A stretch of DNA of 64,000 nucleotides from NCBI GenBank assembly GCA_028023455.1, contig JAQFVV010000273.1, positions 616,489-680,488 on the forward strand, read 5' to 3'. Both the position numbers and the translations under genes were made by a program. This DNA is from Epiperipatus broadwayi. Lineage: Eukaryota; Onychophora; Udeonychophora; Euonychophora; Peripatidae. Shown here one piece after another: positions 38,245 to 50,009 of the stretch (the first letter of the stretch is position 1; every line of letters begins with the position of its first letter). Below the pieces are notes generated by a model. It saw only the letters and a list, made by a program, of their open reading frames with translations. It ran no database searches and was not told where the DNA came from.

Positions 38245-38775
38245 GTATATTATAAGATGTGATATGTTGGACTATTTCCATCATTTATGATTGAATGTTG
38301 AATGTATAGAAAATTTTAAACTGTATTTAAAATTTCCAAATACAAACAACATGTTAGTAATAACACACAAATAGACAATACAAGTTAGTAATTATATGTT
38401 TTGAGTAGTATTATTCTTTACTCTTCTTCAGGTGTTGCTGGACTATATGCACAGTGACAATATTCACGTAGAAGTTGAACTTGCACCTTTAGATTCTTGA
38501 CTATCGAATTTAAGGCAAAAGCTCTAGCAACTGAGCTATTCTGTAAAGGCAACATATAGTAGAAACTTGATATATTTATATATGAGGGCTGGTTAAAATC
38601 ATCCTGAGTTTTTCTTTTTTTTTATAATGAGGCTAATTATTTTTTTTATTTATTTTTTCCTAGGAGCAAGATTAATTAAAGGCTTCCATACATTGTGTAT
38701 TGCCACACTGGTTTGACTTATAGCATTATTTACCATTGTCATATGAGCAGCTTCCTTGAATTTTCTTTTTTTTTT
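38245..38775 (-). repeat. PLE-1 upstream terminal repeat (copy D)
   Basis: Direct repeat of 35556-36185. Its hammerhead-like region is at 38391-38436: CTGAAGA is intact (38431-38425), with a perfect five-pair stem II (GAGTA/TACTC), but GAAA has become AAAA (38402-38399). The coding region starts just left of it. Confidence 0.8.
38471..38550 (-). other. tRNA-like block, PLE-1 copy D (best preserved)
   Basis: On the minus strand, box A TAGCTCAGTTGCTAGAGC ends near 38521 and box B GGTGCAAGTTCAACTTC lies at 38487-38471. About 80 bp in all, close to tRNA length, but the anticodon stem is not clearly paired. It would act as an internal polymerase III promoter if functional. Confidence 0.6.
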
Positions 38776-38809
38776 TCAAACATATGACATATAACCTTTC
38801 AATATTTTT

Positions 38810-39690
38810 TTTTTTTTTACTAAAAAGTGCTTTGTCCAAATTTAATTCCATGTTTAATTTCATTTTTTTTATATTTTGTCTTTGTTAATAATTTGATAGA
38901 TATAATTTTAGTTGTTAGCTTCTTCATATTCCTCAATACCAATTTTTATTTTCTACTTCTATAATATTCAATTGGGCATTATTGTAATCTTTTTAGTATT
39001 TATATTTATTTTTTTATTTTCATATGATATCTTTTTCATTTTTCCTGTAGCTTTGTAGCATTATTTGTAACAATAACATCATTATCTACAATATTTACAC
39101 AATTTAAATAATACATTTTTATTTTCACTCCCTTAGCTTTCCATTTTAATTCACTAAATACTTTTTGTAAACCTATAAAAATTTTGGAGATATAAAATCA
39201 CCATCTACCCTCTCTCAGTGTTGGTCTTATTATCACTACGTAGTGTAGTATTTGTTCTGCTATATTTTGATAAATATTCTTCAAAGTATGATGGCATATA
39301 TTGTCTATATTTTGATGATACAAGGTTTAATAATTGTATAAAGCTTATAGAATCAAACATTTAATTTGTATTGAATGTTTCTATAACTTCTCTCAATATT
39401 TAAATAAGGACTATAAGCTAAGACCACTTTTGATTTTAACTTGTTCATTTTATTATTAGATCTAATGTTCGGAAGGCGGAGGGAGGAGTGAGACAAATTG
39501 AAAAAATATTAAATTTTGTAAAGAATTAATAATACTGTTATGTCTGTAATTTCTAATATTTGTATCGCCTTTTCTAAGTTTCAATATTAATGCTGTATTT
39601 CTCCATTCATCTGGTATACATAAGCATTTAGTCATTTGATATATAATATTGACATGTTTTTTTTTTCCTATTTCTTCACCTGCTTCTTTT
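38810..39690 (-). pseudogene. Decayed LINE reverse transcriptase (RTE-like)
   Basis: Minus-strand fragments in the right order. PDEWRNTALILKLRKGD...NYR lies near 39530-39625 (usual W....PI.KKGD..NYR). KAFDS-like FDSISFIQLL is near 39340-39365. FSELKWKAKGVKI followed by a degraded FADD block (LNCVNIVDNDVIV) lies near 39050-39160. NTKKITIM is near 38985, and EIKHGIKFGQSTF ends near 38830. The spacing and motifs fit RTE-like or Jockey-like LINEs. Stops are frequent and the catalytic Asp pair is lost. No endonuclease was seen. Confidence 0.65.
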
Positions 39691-42114
39691 TATTTAGCAA
39701 TTTCCAGAACAATATATATATATATATATATATAATCTAATGATTGTTTTTTTTTTTAGGAAGTTATATGATATTCTGGTTCCAGAAGTAATTGTTTGAA
39801 CTTTGATTTTGAAACTTTTAATTATTTATTTTTTATTATGTCACTGCATTATTCACACTGTCGGAACATTATTTATATAGTAATAGCAATAATTACAATG
39901 AAAAATAATAAATGATGATTTTAAAGAAAACATATTACCTTAAAAGAGATTCAAATTTTTCCTCTCAAAGTACTGTTTTAGAAAAAAAAATATTTAAGTG
40001 TTTTATATTCCAAAAAATTGAGCTGAGTCAAGTTACTATGAAAAGGTATAAAAGATAGGAACAATAAAAGTTAATAGCACTAAGAAAGCTTTTGACGAGA
40101 ACGCAGAAGGAATGAACTACGCCCAACAACAGGATGAATATATAAAGATTAGAATTTTATGCAAATTATTGCGGAGAGAAATATATAATTATAAATGTCA
40201 GATGTTTCATTTTTTTAACAAGGGATGAAATATTCTTTCCTGTTGATTGAATGTGGGTTTCCTTGCAATAATCCATGTGTCCTTAAATTTCTCTTTCGAT
40301 CATTTCTCTCTGTGCAGATGGTTTTGACGTTAGAGACGCGAAAGACGGTTCCCGTAGCAAGTTCGTGAATCAGAAAAATTGACCTATGTTCTCCGTTTGG
40401 TTTTGCCATTATATATATACTATTTTCTTTTTAAATAGGTTTATAATACATTTAAAAAGTTTAGCTCGTAATTTTTTTTCATTTTCTTTTATGGAAAATT
40501 CGGACAATGTTTTCGCTATGGTAACATCGTTCACCTTTAGAAAAGAAATAAATCATAATTTACTCATTATGATCTTCCTGAGATAGGAAAAGAAACTTAA
40601 TACTTAATAACAGAAAAGTATTTCAAAAAGTTGAACGTTAGATTTTTTTAAACTTAATCAAAATTTTATTTGACTATAATATTTAATGTTTGAATCTTAT
40701 AGTATAATAATTTCAGTTCTTTCTTATTTTTACATAATATTACTTTTTAAAACTATAATAAAATAGCCTTGCATAATTCAATTTATTTTGAACTTTTCAT
40801 TATGCTCAGTTAAGACATTATATATTTTCATTAGTATATATATATTATGAACCTTTCTATTTCGCGTTATGCAATTTAATAGATCCGCTTGTTGTTTGTT
40901 TGTTTTTTAATTTTTGAAAATTAACAGAAAATGTTATACGCTTCAATGTATTACTAAATGCTTCTAACGTTTGAAGTTTAATTTAAATAAAATAAAATTA
41001 AAATAAGTCTTTATAAAAATAAAATAAAAACTAATAAAGTCTGCTATTTCTACAAAGACCAAGTTTGTCATAAAATATTTTTTTAAGGATGTGTTCTATT
41101 CTACGTCAACTTGAATGTTTAATGCAACAACAACTTGTTCTTTCATTTGGACAGTCATTATTATCTTTTTTAACGGAATAAATAAAATACTAGCTGTTTT
41201 TTTCTGTCTTTAACTTGTATTCCCACAATGTTCACAATATCGTAAATAATAGAAACGAATGTTTTTCCAATGTTTCATTTTACATATTAAAGGGTCCATC
41301 TCTTTTATAAAATATATTTATAAATTAACAGCAAATAATGGACATATATCTAAATTATAAAATTATCTTTCTTTTAAAATGGCAAACTCAGAATCAGCCT
41401 TTCAGATTATATCTGTAGTGGATCAGTCAAATTTATTTTGTACTTCAGTTATCCCTAAACATTGTGGACAGACATAAATGCCAAAATTAGTAAAAAAATA
41501 TTTTTCACTTTTGCAGTATTTGATTTATCTGAACCTTAAAATTACAAAATTTAATTTGTTGTATTTATCATCCAAAACATTAAGAATAACTTATCATTTT
41601 TTCCTAGAAAATAATATTCCTTTTTATATATATATATTTTACTATAAGTGTCCTAACTGGAAAAAAAGAATAAAAAAATTGCTATTGTTTTAATTAATTA
41701 TATTAAAACTCCATTATCCAAACAACTACTTATCTTAAAGCATGTTGCCTAATTACACGTGACTTTCTTTGTAAACTTTCACTGAACTATCACTATTCAA
41801 CTAGGTGAAGTCTTGCGCTCCCTAAATGCTCATCATCTTATTCAGTATTTATTTGTCCTAGAAAATTATTAAATTCATTTTGATATTTGTCAGTGAGTTA
41901 TACTATATATATAAAGATTTATTATTAAAAGAATATAAGCTTTATTTTACAGAAGATTTAGAAGATTAAAACATGATATATCTACATATGATTTTAAAGT
42001 TGCAATTATGCTTGTTTATATATATATACTATTGAAAAAAAATAATTTATGAAATCATTTTACTTCATTTTTTCTCTCTCTTTACGTGATCCTCTCTCTC
42101 ATATATATATATAT
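39691..42114. other. AT-rich non-coding DNA with one less AT-rich patch
   Basis: 40070-40400 is richer in G and C. It holds an open frame on the minus strand (40215-40409, 64 codons, starting MAKPNGEHRSIFLIHEL) that I cannot assign. An (AT)n lies at 39712-39734 and TATA-like runs at 42000 and 42101. Nothing else is supported. Confidence 0.4.
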
Positions 42115-42798
42115 TGTAATGTACACATGTAGTCATGTATAGTTCCATTTGCAGTGTACAAATAACTAAATAAAGAAACAATTAAAAAACTTATATTTAA
42201 TAAATATGTTGGTTATTTTGAGATAAATGTAGAATAAATGGATACTTTATATATTAATTAAAAATGAAATAATTCTTATCAAATTCTGTTGAATAATAAC
42301 AATGCTTATTAAGATTAAAAAAAACTCAATTGTTCGTGAGAGTGTTTTTAAAAAGGGAAAAAAACTGTGTTTTGTGTTACTATGGCTATAGAAAAATTTT
42401 AGCAAGAGAAACACATACTTTATTTTTCTTAAAATGGTGTGTTTTATCTTACTTTACTTTTGCAAATATATTCTGAACTTATAATAAGAAAATATATACT
42501 GTCAATAGAAAATTTATTTAAGGATGAATGAATCTAAATCTCCCCCTCATTGAAACCCTTATAATTCAAATGAAATGATTATATTAATAAATGCTATACT
42601 CAACTGTCATGAAGCTATAAATATATAAAAAATTACCATGGATTAAAATATCAACAAAGTAATAATTAAATATCATTTAAAAATTAAAGAAGGATTCATG
42701 GAACCCTATTACATTGGTATTTTATTTTCATCGATGTGACAAGGAAAATGTTAGGGGATAATGGAATTTAAGATAAAATTATATATATATGCCAGACA
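42115..42798 (+). repeat. 5' LTR of the second LTR element
   Basis: Begins TGTAATGTACAC and ends GCCAGACA (TG...CA). Alignable with the right LTR from AATAACTAAATAAAG (42161 and 46083) through AAACTGTGTTTTGTGTTA to GGGGATAATG. Divergence is substantial, with many indels, so the insertion is old. Confidence 0.7.
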
Positions 42799-42811
42799 TG
42801 GTAACAGATGC
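42799..42811 (+). other. Primer-binding-site-like sequence
   Basis: TGGTAACAGATGC directly follows the CA end of the LTR. It resembles the initiator-Met-type site TGGTATCAGAGC used by many LTR elements, with changes. A second copy follows the right LTR at 48120. Confidence 0.45.
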
Positions 42812-44639
42812 TAAAAAAAAATTATTTTAAATTATCTTGATGTCATAAATTTCACTTAATAATAATAGTACTTAAAAGTATCTATTTTTATTAATAATCT
42901 TAATCATGAAGTAATTTTATCTTATCATTCAATATAAACTTAAATAATAGTCTCATCTAATTAAGACTTAAATCAATTGTTAATGTATTAATTTGTAAGT
43001 AACTCTTTATGATTGTATCCATTAATAATTTTAATCATAGATCATTTATATTAATTGCAATCAAGCAACAATTAATTATAAAGATATATTATATGATATA
43101 ACATTGCAGTTAGTAAAATTAGAACTATGTTGTTTGTCATAGCCATCTCAATGACTTATTGTTTACTTCAATAAATATTATTATTAGCTTAATTACCTTT
43201 ATTTTCGTAGAGCATAATCATTATAACACTATTTTATTACACAGTTTATTTACAATTAAAATATTCAAGTGTATTATATCTCATAGGCAAGTAAAATATT
43301 ATTTATTGAACTTAATTTATTTAGCAAAGCAAAATTTTCTTATTTTAGACCCAGTGCCATCTTACAAATTCATGAGTCCATTGTAGATGTAAATCCAAAC
43401 TATCATAAAACCAATTTATGTATTAATTCATTTATTTGTTTATTTAGTAGTAAATTTAATTACCTAGTGTACAACATTTATTTATTATACTTTCTAGCAT
43501 GGTCAAATACATCAATATTTGTAGGTCAGGCAGTTTTACATTCATTATCATATTAATTGTCCATTACATTTTTGGCTCATTCAACAGGGAAAAATTGCTA
43601 TTTATGAGACAATGTTGCTTAAGTAGCATTGTTCTTACATATTTTAGAATAGATTTCCATTACAACTTTTGTTTTCCAAACAAGGGCCATGAGTATTTAT
43701 TTATAATCCATGAGAGAGTTGAAGTCATAAATTGATAAATAGATCACAATATTTCCTAACGTAACAAATAATAACAGCTATTTTCATGTATACTAGTGTT
43801 GGGTTAAACTGATGAATGACTCAATAGGTTATAATTTTAAATATTGTAGTTGTGCTTTGATAAGGATTTGAATTTATGGTGTTTGTCAAATTGTTTTCTG
43901 AAGAGTTGTTTGACAAATTGTTTTCTGAAGAATAATTATTGTTTTCTGAAGAATATGTAGAACAAGATATAAGTGAGAAATGATGGAGCTATAAAATGCT
44001 TTATAAAAAAATGTATTGTAAATATGCCAAATGGAGCTTATGTAGTTAAAGTATCAGATGATGATGTGTGGACTTGCCATATAGTCATAAAAATAAGAAT
44101 TTACATTTATGACTTTTAAAGTATCATATATGTGCTATATGTTAATAAAATATCAAAGGAAATTGTGGCCTCATTACTAATAAATATTACTAAGTTCTCC
44201 TCATAAAGTAGTTTTAAAATAAATAATTAAGTGTGCTCGAATCCAGCTTATTATTAGTCATATTGTCTTCTAGTTATTTTAGAAAATTAATGGAAAACAT
44301 TGGTGATCATTTTGCAGATTTGTTATCAAGAGCACGATACAAAGTCTTTTGAACATATTCATGAAATTTAAGCTATATTGTACACAATATAATTAGAATG
44401 TTGAGAATTATAGTATGTTAATTTGGGATAATATTAATGTGAAGAGGTAAATCAATCACTATTGAGAAATGATGCTATGTGGTATTTTATATTGAATGTG
44501 TATATTGCATAAATTAATGTGTGCATTAATGAAATGTGATTAACCTATAGGGGTCAGCATATGAATCTTAGTTGAGAAAACAAGTTATATATTTTATTTG
44601 ATATAAAATATTGAATTGAGGAAGAAAGTAATATTTTTC
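42812..44639. other. Leader and degraded interior of the second LTR element
   Basis: No protein motif recognised. A short tandem array of TTGTTTTCTGAAGA units (three copies) lies at 43887-43955. Confidence 0.4.
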
Positions 44640-45900
44640 CTTTCTCAAATAAAGTCTTAAATATAGATCTAAATTAAGTATGGAAAATGAGAAAGCTAGG
44701 TATTAGAACTGGGAAGAATACTTAATAAAGCTTTTGTCATATCAAGAACTGATCAAAATGAATCTATAATGGCAATGGTGTAGAGGTTAATGATAGAAAT
44801 AGAACAATGTCAGGAAGTACTTAAACATGAATTTAAACAAAATCAAGAATGATTATCAGGAGATTTTATGAATCAGCTTAATAAATATCAAGTATTATTG
44901 AAATAATAATTAAAAAAAGAATGGAAAACAGGTCAGTAAATGTTAAACATGAAGATAGAAGTGGGTCAACATAAGTTAGAGATTAGACTAAGACAAGAAA
45001 TCAATTATGTGTGTACAAACATACTTTGTGAAATAAGACTAGGGTATGGGCAAATAAATGATTTAAAATTTCAGTTTAATGAACTGGAGATTTTAATGGA
45101 AGAAACTCAAAGTCAAATGCAAGTAAAGATTGATAAGGTAAAATATATTATAGAAAAAGGAGAAAATTAAACTCTGGAAACAGAAACTAAGATAGAATGT
45201 ATAGATTGGAATGCCAGAGTAAAGATAGAGTCCTAGAAAACTAAGTTAAACAAGTATCAACCAGTTAATGATAAAGAGTTAAAAGAGGTACAGATAAGAG
45301 AGGAACAAAAGATCCAAAGTTTAGGAACACAGATGATCAGGATTATTTGTATTATTATAATGGTTTAGATATGATGTTATCCAAAATAAATAACCAGTTC
45401 ATTAAAGGCTAGTGCTATTACAAACTAAAATAGTGTTGATAGATACAAGATTTTATCATTAGATGTAAAACCTTTAAACTCTAAAATGTTTTATTACCAT
45501 GACATACATAGGCATGAATGTTGGTACATTGACTGGGGACATATGTATTTGTCTCAATCATAGGGTAAGTCCAATAATATGAGTTAAATTTTGGAGATTA
45601 GCAATTTGAGAAATATAGTTTACGACAAGGTTACAATCAAATGTGTGAATCATTATAGGTATAGTAGTAAATATTTAGTTTATAGTAATGATTATATTCA
45701 TGAGTATATTTGGTATGAAGAGTCCATATTAATTAGAAGTGAGTGAATTCATTTTATTAATCAAATATCTTACAATTCATATGATATAGATTTGTTTTAT
45801 AATATCACATTAGGATGTAATGTAAAAATAGAAATAAATATAATTGTTGTAGGATATTTGACTTGTTACTTTTAGTGTTCAAAAAGTGTAAGACATATAA
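44640..45900 (+). pseudogene. Degraded gag-like coiled-coil region
   Basis: Broken frames rich in Lys, Glu, Gln and Leu with heptad spacing. The longest intact piece is 44940-45170 (76 codons, ...LKFQFNELEILMEETQSQM...). Upstream pieces read QNESIMAM and IEQCQEVLKHEF. Further down, FYYHDIHRHECW near 45490-45530 loosely resembles a mutated zinc knuckle. The position between LTR and LTR and the composition suggest a gag like that at 1736-3187, but direct homology is not provable by eye. No catalytic pol motif was found. Confidence 0.4.
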
Positions 45901-46023
45901 TTGCACATTATCATTAACTTCATTGTTGTGGTAATGTACTTTTAATTAAACATGAAATTTTCATACAATGTTTAGTTGGTAATGGTGAGCTTATGTTAAT
46001 TGTTTAGAATGGTTTTCTTTATT

Positions 46024-46036
46024 AAAAAAAGAAATA
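46024..46036 (+). other. Polypurine tract of the second LTR element
   Basis: AAAAAAAGAAATA lies just before the TG start of the right LTR at 46039. Confidence 0.4.
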
Positions 46037-46104
46037 CATGATCTATATATGTTGCCATATGTAGTTGCTTTTGCAATGTCTCAATAACTAAATAAAGAAA
46101 ATAA

Positions 46105-47494
46105 GGTACTGTTCTATTAGATCATGTCAGCCACTTGATAGCATTGTTGCTATGCAAAAACATATAAATATAACATTACTGGGCCCACCCCATTCATTGT
46201 GAAAGAATAATAATCATACTGGTTAAAGTAATTTCTTTATTTCCTTAATAACATTTACTGGACAAATTTTACATAAACATATATTATTGCAAGTATAATA
46301 TCATAGTAGAAATTCCCTGGATACTCCAATGCTGGCTGACGAACCCCTCCCCCTTTCCACTAACTTTATAAAGTCTACAAGCATTGCTTGAGAGATGTCT
46401 GACTACATCCTGGTGGGAAAAAATGCTGATAATGCTTTAATTACTGAAATGTCTTTGACTTTTTTGGGTCACTTTTGAAAAGGAAAAATAATTACTTATT
46501 GATTTATTGATTTCTTAGAATAGCTGTCTTTGAAAAAATATGTGTATGAATATTAATGGTACATCTATTAAGAATGATTAATAATTTCCAACCCGATCTT
46601 TTTTTTTTTAAATTAACAAATGTATTCTTTGGACAATTTCTTTTGGTCTCTTGATAGAATTATGAGAAATTTTACAGTCATGCATTTTATTCCAAAAAAT
46701 TAATGTAATATATTGATTTCCTTAATCAATTTTCATCATTTAATTGAGAACAAGTTTGTGCCACCAATAATTTAAAAAGCTTTCACTACAATTGGCCAAA
46801 AATTCCATCTTAGTACTGCAATGTAGGGCAGATGGTATGCCTTTTTACATCCATAAAAATTAAAACTTTATCAAATGATCTACCTTATTACAAAAATTAT
46901 ATTAGAGTAGAATTAATTAATTCCCCATGCATGTCAGGTTCTGTGGATGGTAGTTGCTCCAATTTTGACCTGTCCATTTTTAAGTCAGAAATTTTATTTG
47001 GTGCAGATGTGTTCTTGCACAAACTTGAATTTCAAGTGAGCTGGTCAAAATTTTGCTTGGATGTACACATTCTGAATTTTTTGAAGGTTCCACGTTGAGT
47101 AGGACAGCTTGGTGATAGGTTGACAATCATTAGGAGATAATAGTACGTCATGTGACTTGTAAGTTAATTCCTTTGATATACATATTTGAAGATTTGTGAC
47201 AGGCTGAGGTCTAGACACCCTCACATGATACTGTAGTTAATATTGAGCAATGATCATTGGGATAAAGTGTGTAACACTAAAGCAGGGTGGCTGCTGATAA
47301 ATGACATCTTTTCTGTGCTTTATAGCATAGAAATAACACCATCAGTGCAGACTGCCGTGTTTAAACAGTGCCTTTCTATGTTTTGCATAGATATAGAGGC
47401 CAAAAAAGTCATGGCCATGTAAATGGCATACTTATGTGCTTTTGCATATAAATAACATCAATAAGCAGCTGACATGGTATAATAGAACAGTACC
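46105..47494. mobile_element. Non-autonomous DNA transposon, about 1.39 kb
   Basis: Terminal inverted repeats: GGTACTGTTCTATTAGATCA at 46105 mirrors the block ending AATAGAACAGTACC at 47494. The match continues more loosely for about 65 bp (TTTTTGCATA, GGCTGAC). The flanks GAAAATAA and AAAAATAA suit an 8-bp target duplication with one change, as in hAT-like elements. The element interrupts the LTR exactly where the two LTRs otherwise align, which proves insertion. An 88-codon frame at 46832-47098 does not resemble a transposase that I know. Confidence 0.7.
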
Positions 47495-48119
47495 AAAAAT
47501 AATTAACAATCTTATAATTAATAAATACTTTGGTTAATTTGAGATAAATGTAGTGTGGAGGGATACTTTCTTCATTAAATTTAAAAATGAAATAATTCTC
47601 ATCAAGTTATGTTATAAACACTGTTTTACTAAGATTAGAAAAAAAAATCACATGTTCATAAGTCAGTGTTTAAAAAAATGAAAGGAAAAAAACTGTGTTT
47701 TGTGTTATTATAGCTACAGAAACAAATTCAGCAAAAAGAACATGTACATTCTTTTGCAAAAAAAAAAAAAATTTGTTACCTTACATTTCCAAATAGATTC
47801 TGGACTTATAATAAGAAAATATGTACTGAGTGTAGAAAATTTATTTAAGGGGGGAACATAAAGATTCATCTCATTTGATATCTTTATTATTCAAATTTGG
47901 AATTGTTACAACAACAAATGTTATAATTAACTGTCATAAATTTAGAAAATTATCAAAGTTTATTATGGACTGTAATATAGACAAAAGAATAAGTGAATAT
48001 CATTTAAGGATAAAAATATTTGTGGAAACCTGCATTTGTATTTTTTGATCATCAATGTGCTTTGGAAATTGTCAGGGGATAATGAAATCTAAGCTGAAAT
48101 TACATTCATAAGTTAAACA
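47495..48119 (+). repeat. 3' LTR of the second LTR element (right part)
   Basis: Continues the alignment with 42185-42798 after the DNA transposon. Ends in AAACA followed by TGGTAGCAGATAC. Confidence 0.7.
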
Positions 48120-48235
48120 TGGTAGCAGATACTAAAAGAAAAAAAAATTAAGTTATGTAGATAATATAAATGTTCCTTATTACTAATGTTTAAAAATATA
48201 ACAGTAGCTTAATGATAAGCTTAATGTAATGTTTA

Positions 48236-49684
48236 TAGTAGCAAGCATTGGTTGTCCTATTGAGAAAATGTCTGAATATGTAGATAATCTTATACATGAT
48301 ATTCCTCCATCAATTGAGTCTTATGTTAAGAGATGCAACCCATTTTTTTCTATTTTAGTAAATGTCAAATCTACATTACCTAGAGAATATTTTCAGTGAC
48401 ATTAGACATTACATCATTGTATACTTATACACCTCATGAAGATGAAATTAGAGTTATTGAATCTATTTAAAAAACAAAAAATATGATCAGCACAAAATTA
48501 CGACTGTTATTGAATAAGTGAATTTAATCTTAAAGAATATTTGTTTTTATTTTTAACTCTACATATTATTTACAAAAGCAAGGTACTGCAATGGGAATTA
48601 AAAATGGCACCAAATTATGCAAACGTTTTTATGGTCAATTGGAGTGCTCTACACTTGAGATGGCTGGCCTTAAACCTCATACTTGGCTGAGATATATAGA
48701 TGATGTCTTTATGTTCTGGCCATACAATGAAGAACTTCATACATTTTTTGATTATTTAAATAATTTTAATAAGAGTATACAATTTTTAATAAATTTTTCT
48801 AAACCAGTGACTCATTTTCTTGATGTTGAGATTATGTATAGTGATGGTATTCTTAGTATTAACATATATAGGAAGGCAACTGATAATCATGGTTACCTAA
48901 ATTTTTGTAGTAATCACCCTAAGCACTTAAAGACTAATATACCTTACAGACAATTTTTAAGAATTAAAAAAATTTGCAGTGATGAGGGATTTCTTCAGCA
49001 AAATAACAAGATTTTGTACAATAAATTTATCAATATGAAATATCCTAAAGCACTGTTAGATAGGGCAGTGGTAAAATCTTTGAGGGTTGAGAGGAGGGAA
49101 CTTCTTTTATCTAAGAAAAGAAAGAGTCAGTTGATAAATATATCACTGTTTCTTATCTTCAATAATGATTTACCTAATATTAATCAAATGTTATGGAAAG
49201 ATTTTTATATATTAAATTCCACAGATTATCGGAGATCAGTTTTTCCTTATCCACCTAAAGTTGTATATTGTAGCCATAGGACATGTAAATATAGACTTGT
49301 AAAGACAGTTTTTGGCACTAATTTTGTGTCAGAAATGACATGTTTTTATATGAGGATAAGAGATGTTTTACATGCAAACATATTATTGTTACAAAGATGG
49401 TTCAGGGAGATATCATTTATGGTTTTAAATGGTATATCCCCAACTATGTCAATTGTAAAAGTATGAAATTGGTATATTTTATAAAATGTAATAGTTGCTT
49501 CAATCATTACATAGGTGAGTCAGCAAGTAGTCTACATATTAGAATGATCAACCATATGATTGACATTTTACATAAAAATGAAAATAGGCCAGTTTGTAAA
49601 CATTTCACTTTACCTTATAATTCGATAGATGATTTAAGAGTGGTTATATTGGAAGATATTTTTTCTTCCATGAGAGAAAGATAA
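48236..49684 (+). pseudogene. PLE-3 reverse transcriptase and GIY-YIG endonuclease (5'-truncated, frameshifted)
   Basis: Begins inside the reverse transcriptase at ASIGCPIEKMSEYVDNLI (about 48239). VTLDITSLYTYTPHEDEIR follows near 48393-48450, then GTAMGIKNGTK near 48585-48610, TWLRYIDDVFMFWP near 48678-48722 (catalytic Asp pair intact) and THFLDVEI near 48810. A 291-codon frame (48591-49466) stays open to the end of the linker. A frameshift near 49340-49460 precedes the GIY-YIG domain: LVYFIKCNSCFNHYIGES (about 49467-49525), then ILEDIF. Compared with PLE-1 and PLE-2 the sequence is clearly a different lineage. The RT N-terminus is missing. Confidence 0.85.
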
Positions 49685-50009
49685 CAGGAAAGTATTTTTT
49701 TTTTTAAATTTAAAACATTACATCCTCATGGTATGAATATGAATATAGATACTATCACATCCTTGAATTACCTAGTTTCCTAGGGATTTATTTTTTTGTT
49801 TCCTAGATAATTAATTATTTTACAGGAGGACTAGCATGAATTGGTGAAATATTTTTTTTTTTTTTTGTATTTTTTATACAAAGTTATTTTATACAAAGTT
49901 TTGTAATTTTTTTTAAACATTTTTAGCTTATAGGAATTAGTTTTGTTATCTGATATATAAATGTCTGTAATATTTTAGTATTTAAATTCTGGAAATAGCC
50001 ATTTTGCTA

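Larger units (their letters stand above)
35556..38775 (-). mobile_element. PLE-1: complete but decayed Penelope-like element
   Basis: Minus-strand element with terminal repeats in direct orientation (35556-36185 and 38245-38775) flanking reverse transcriptase and GIY-YIG sequence. The layout pLTR-coding-pLTR is the one described for Penelope-like elements. Related pLTRs lie at 8050-9640. Many stops and frameshifts show it is inactive. Confidence 0.85.
42115..48119 (+). mobile_element. Second LTR retrotransposon, degraded, with nested DNA transposon
   Basis: Left LTR 42115-42798; right LTR 46039-46104 plus 47495-48119, split by a DNA transposon. A tRNA-primer-like site follows the left LTR and an A-rich purine tract precedes the right LTR, both in plus orientation. 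The internal 3.2 kb carries a broken coiled-coil gag and no recognisable reverse transcriptase. Confidence 0.7.

Noticed and set aside
40215-40409. 64-codon minus-strand frame in a less AT-rich patch
   Set aside because: No recognisable domain, no clear splice partner, and a short stop-bounded length. Possible first exon, but unsupported.
46832-47098. 88-codon frame inside the DNA transposon as a transposase
   Set aside because: No catalytic DDE-type or zinc-finger motif and too short.
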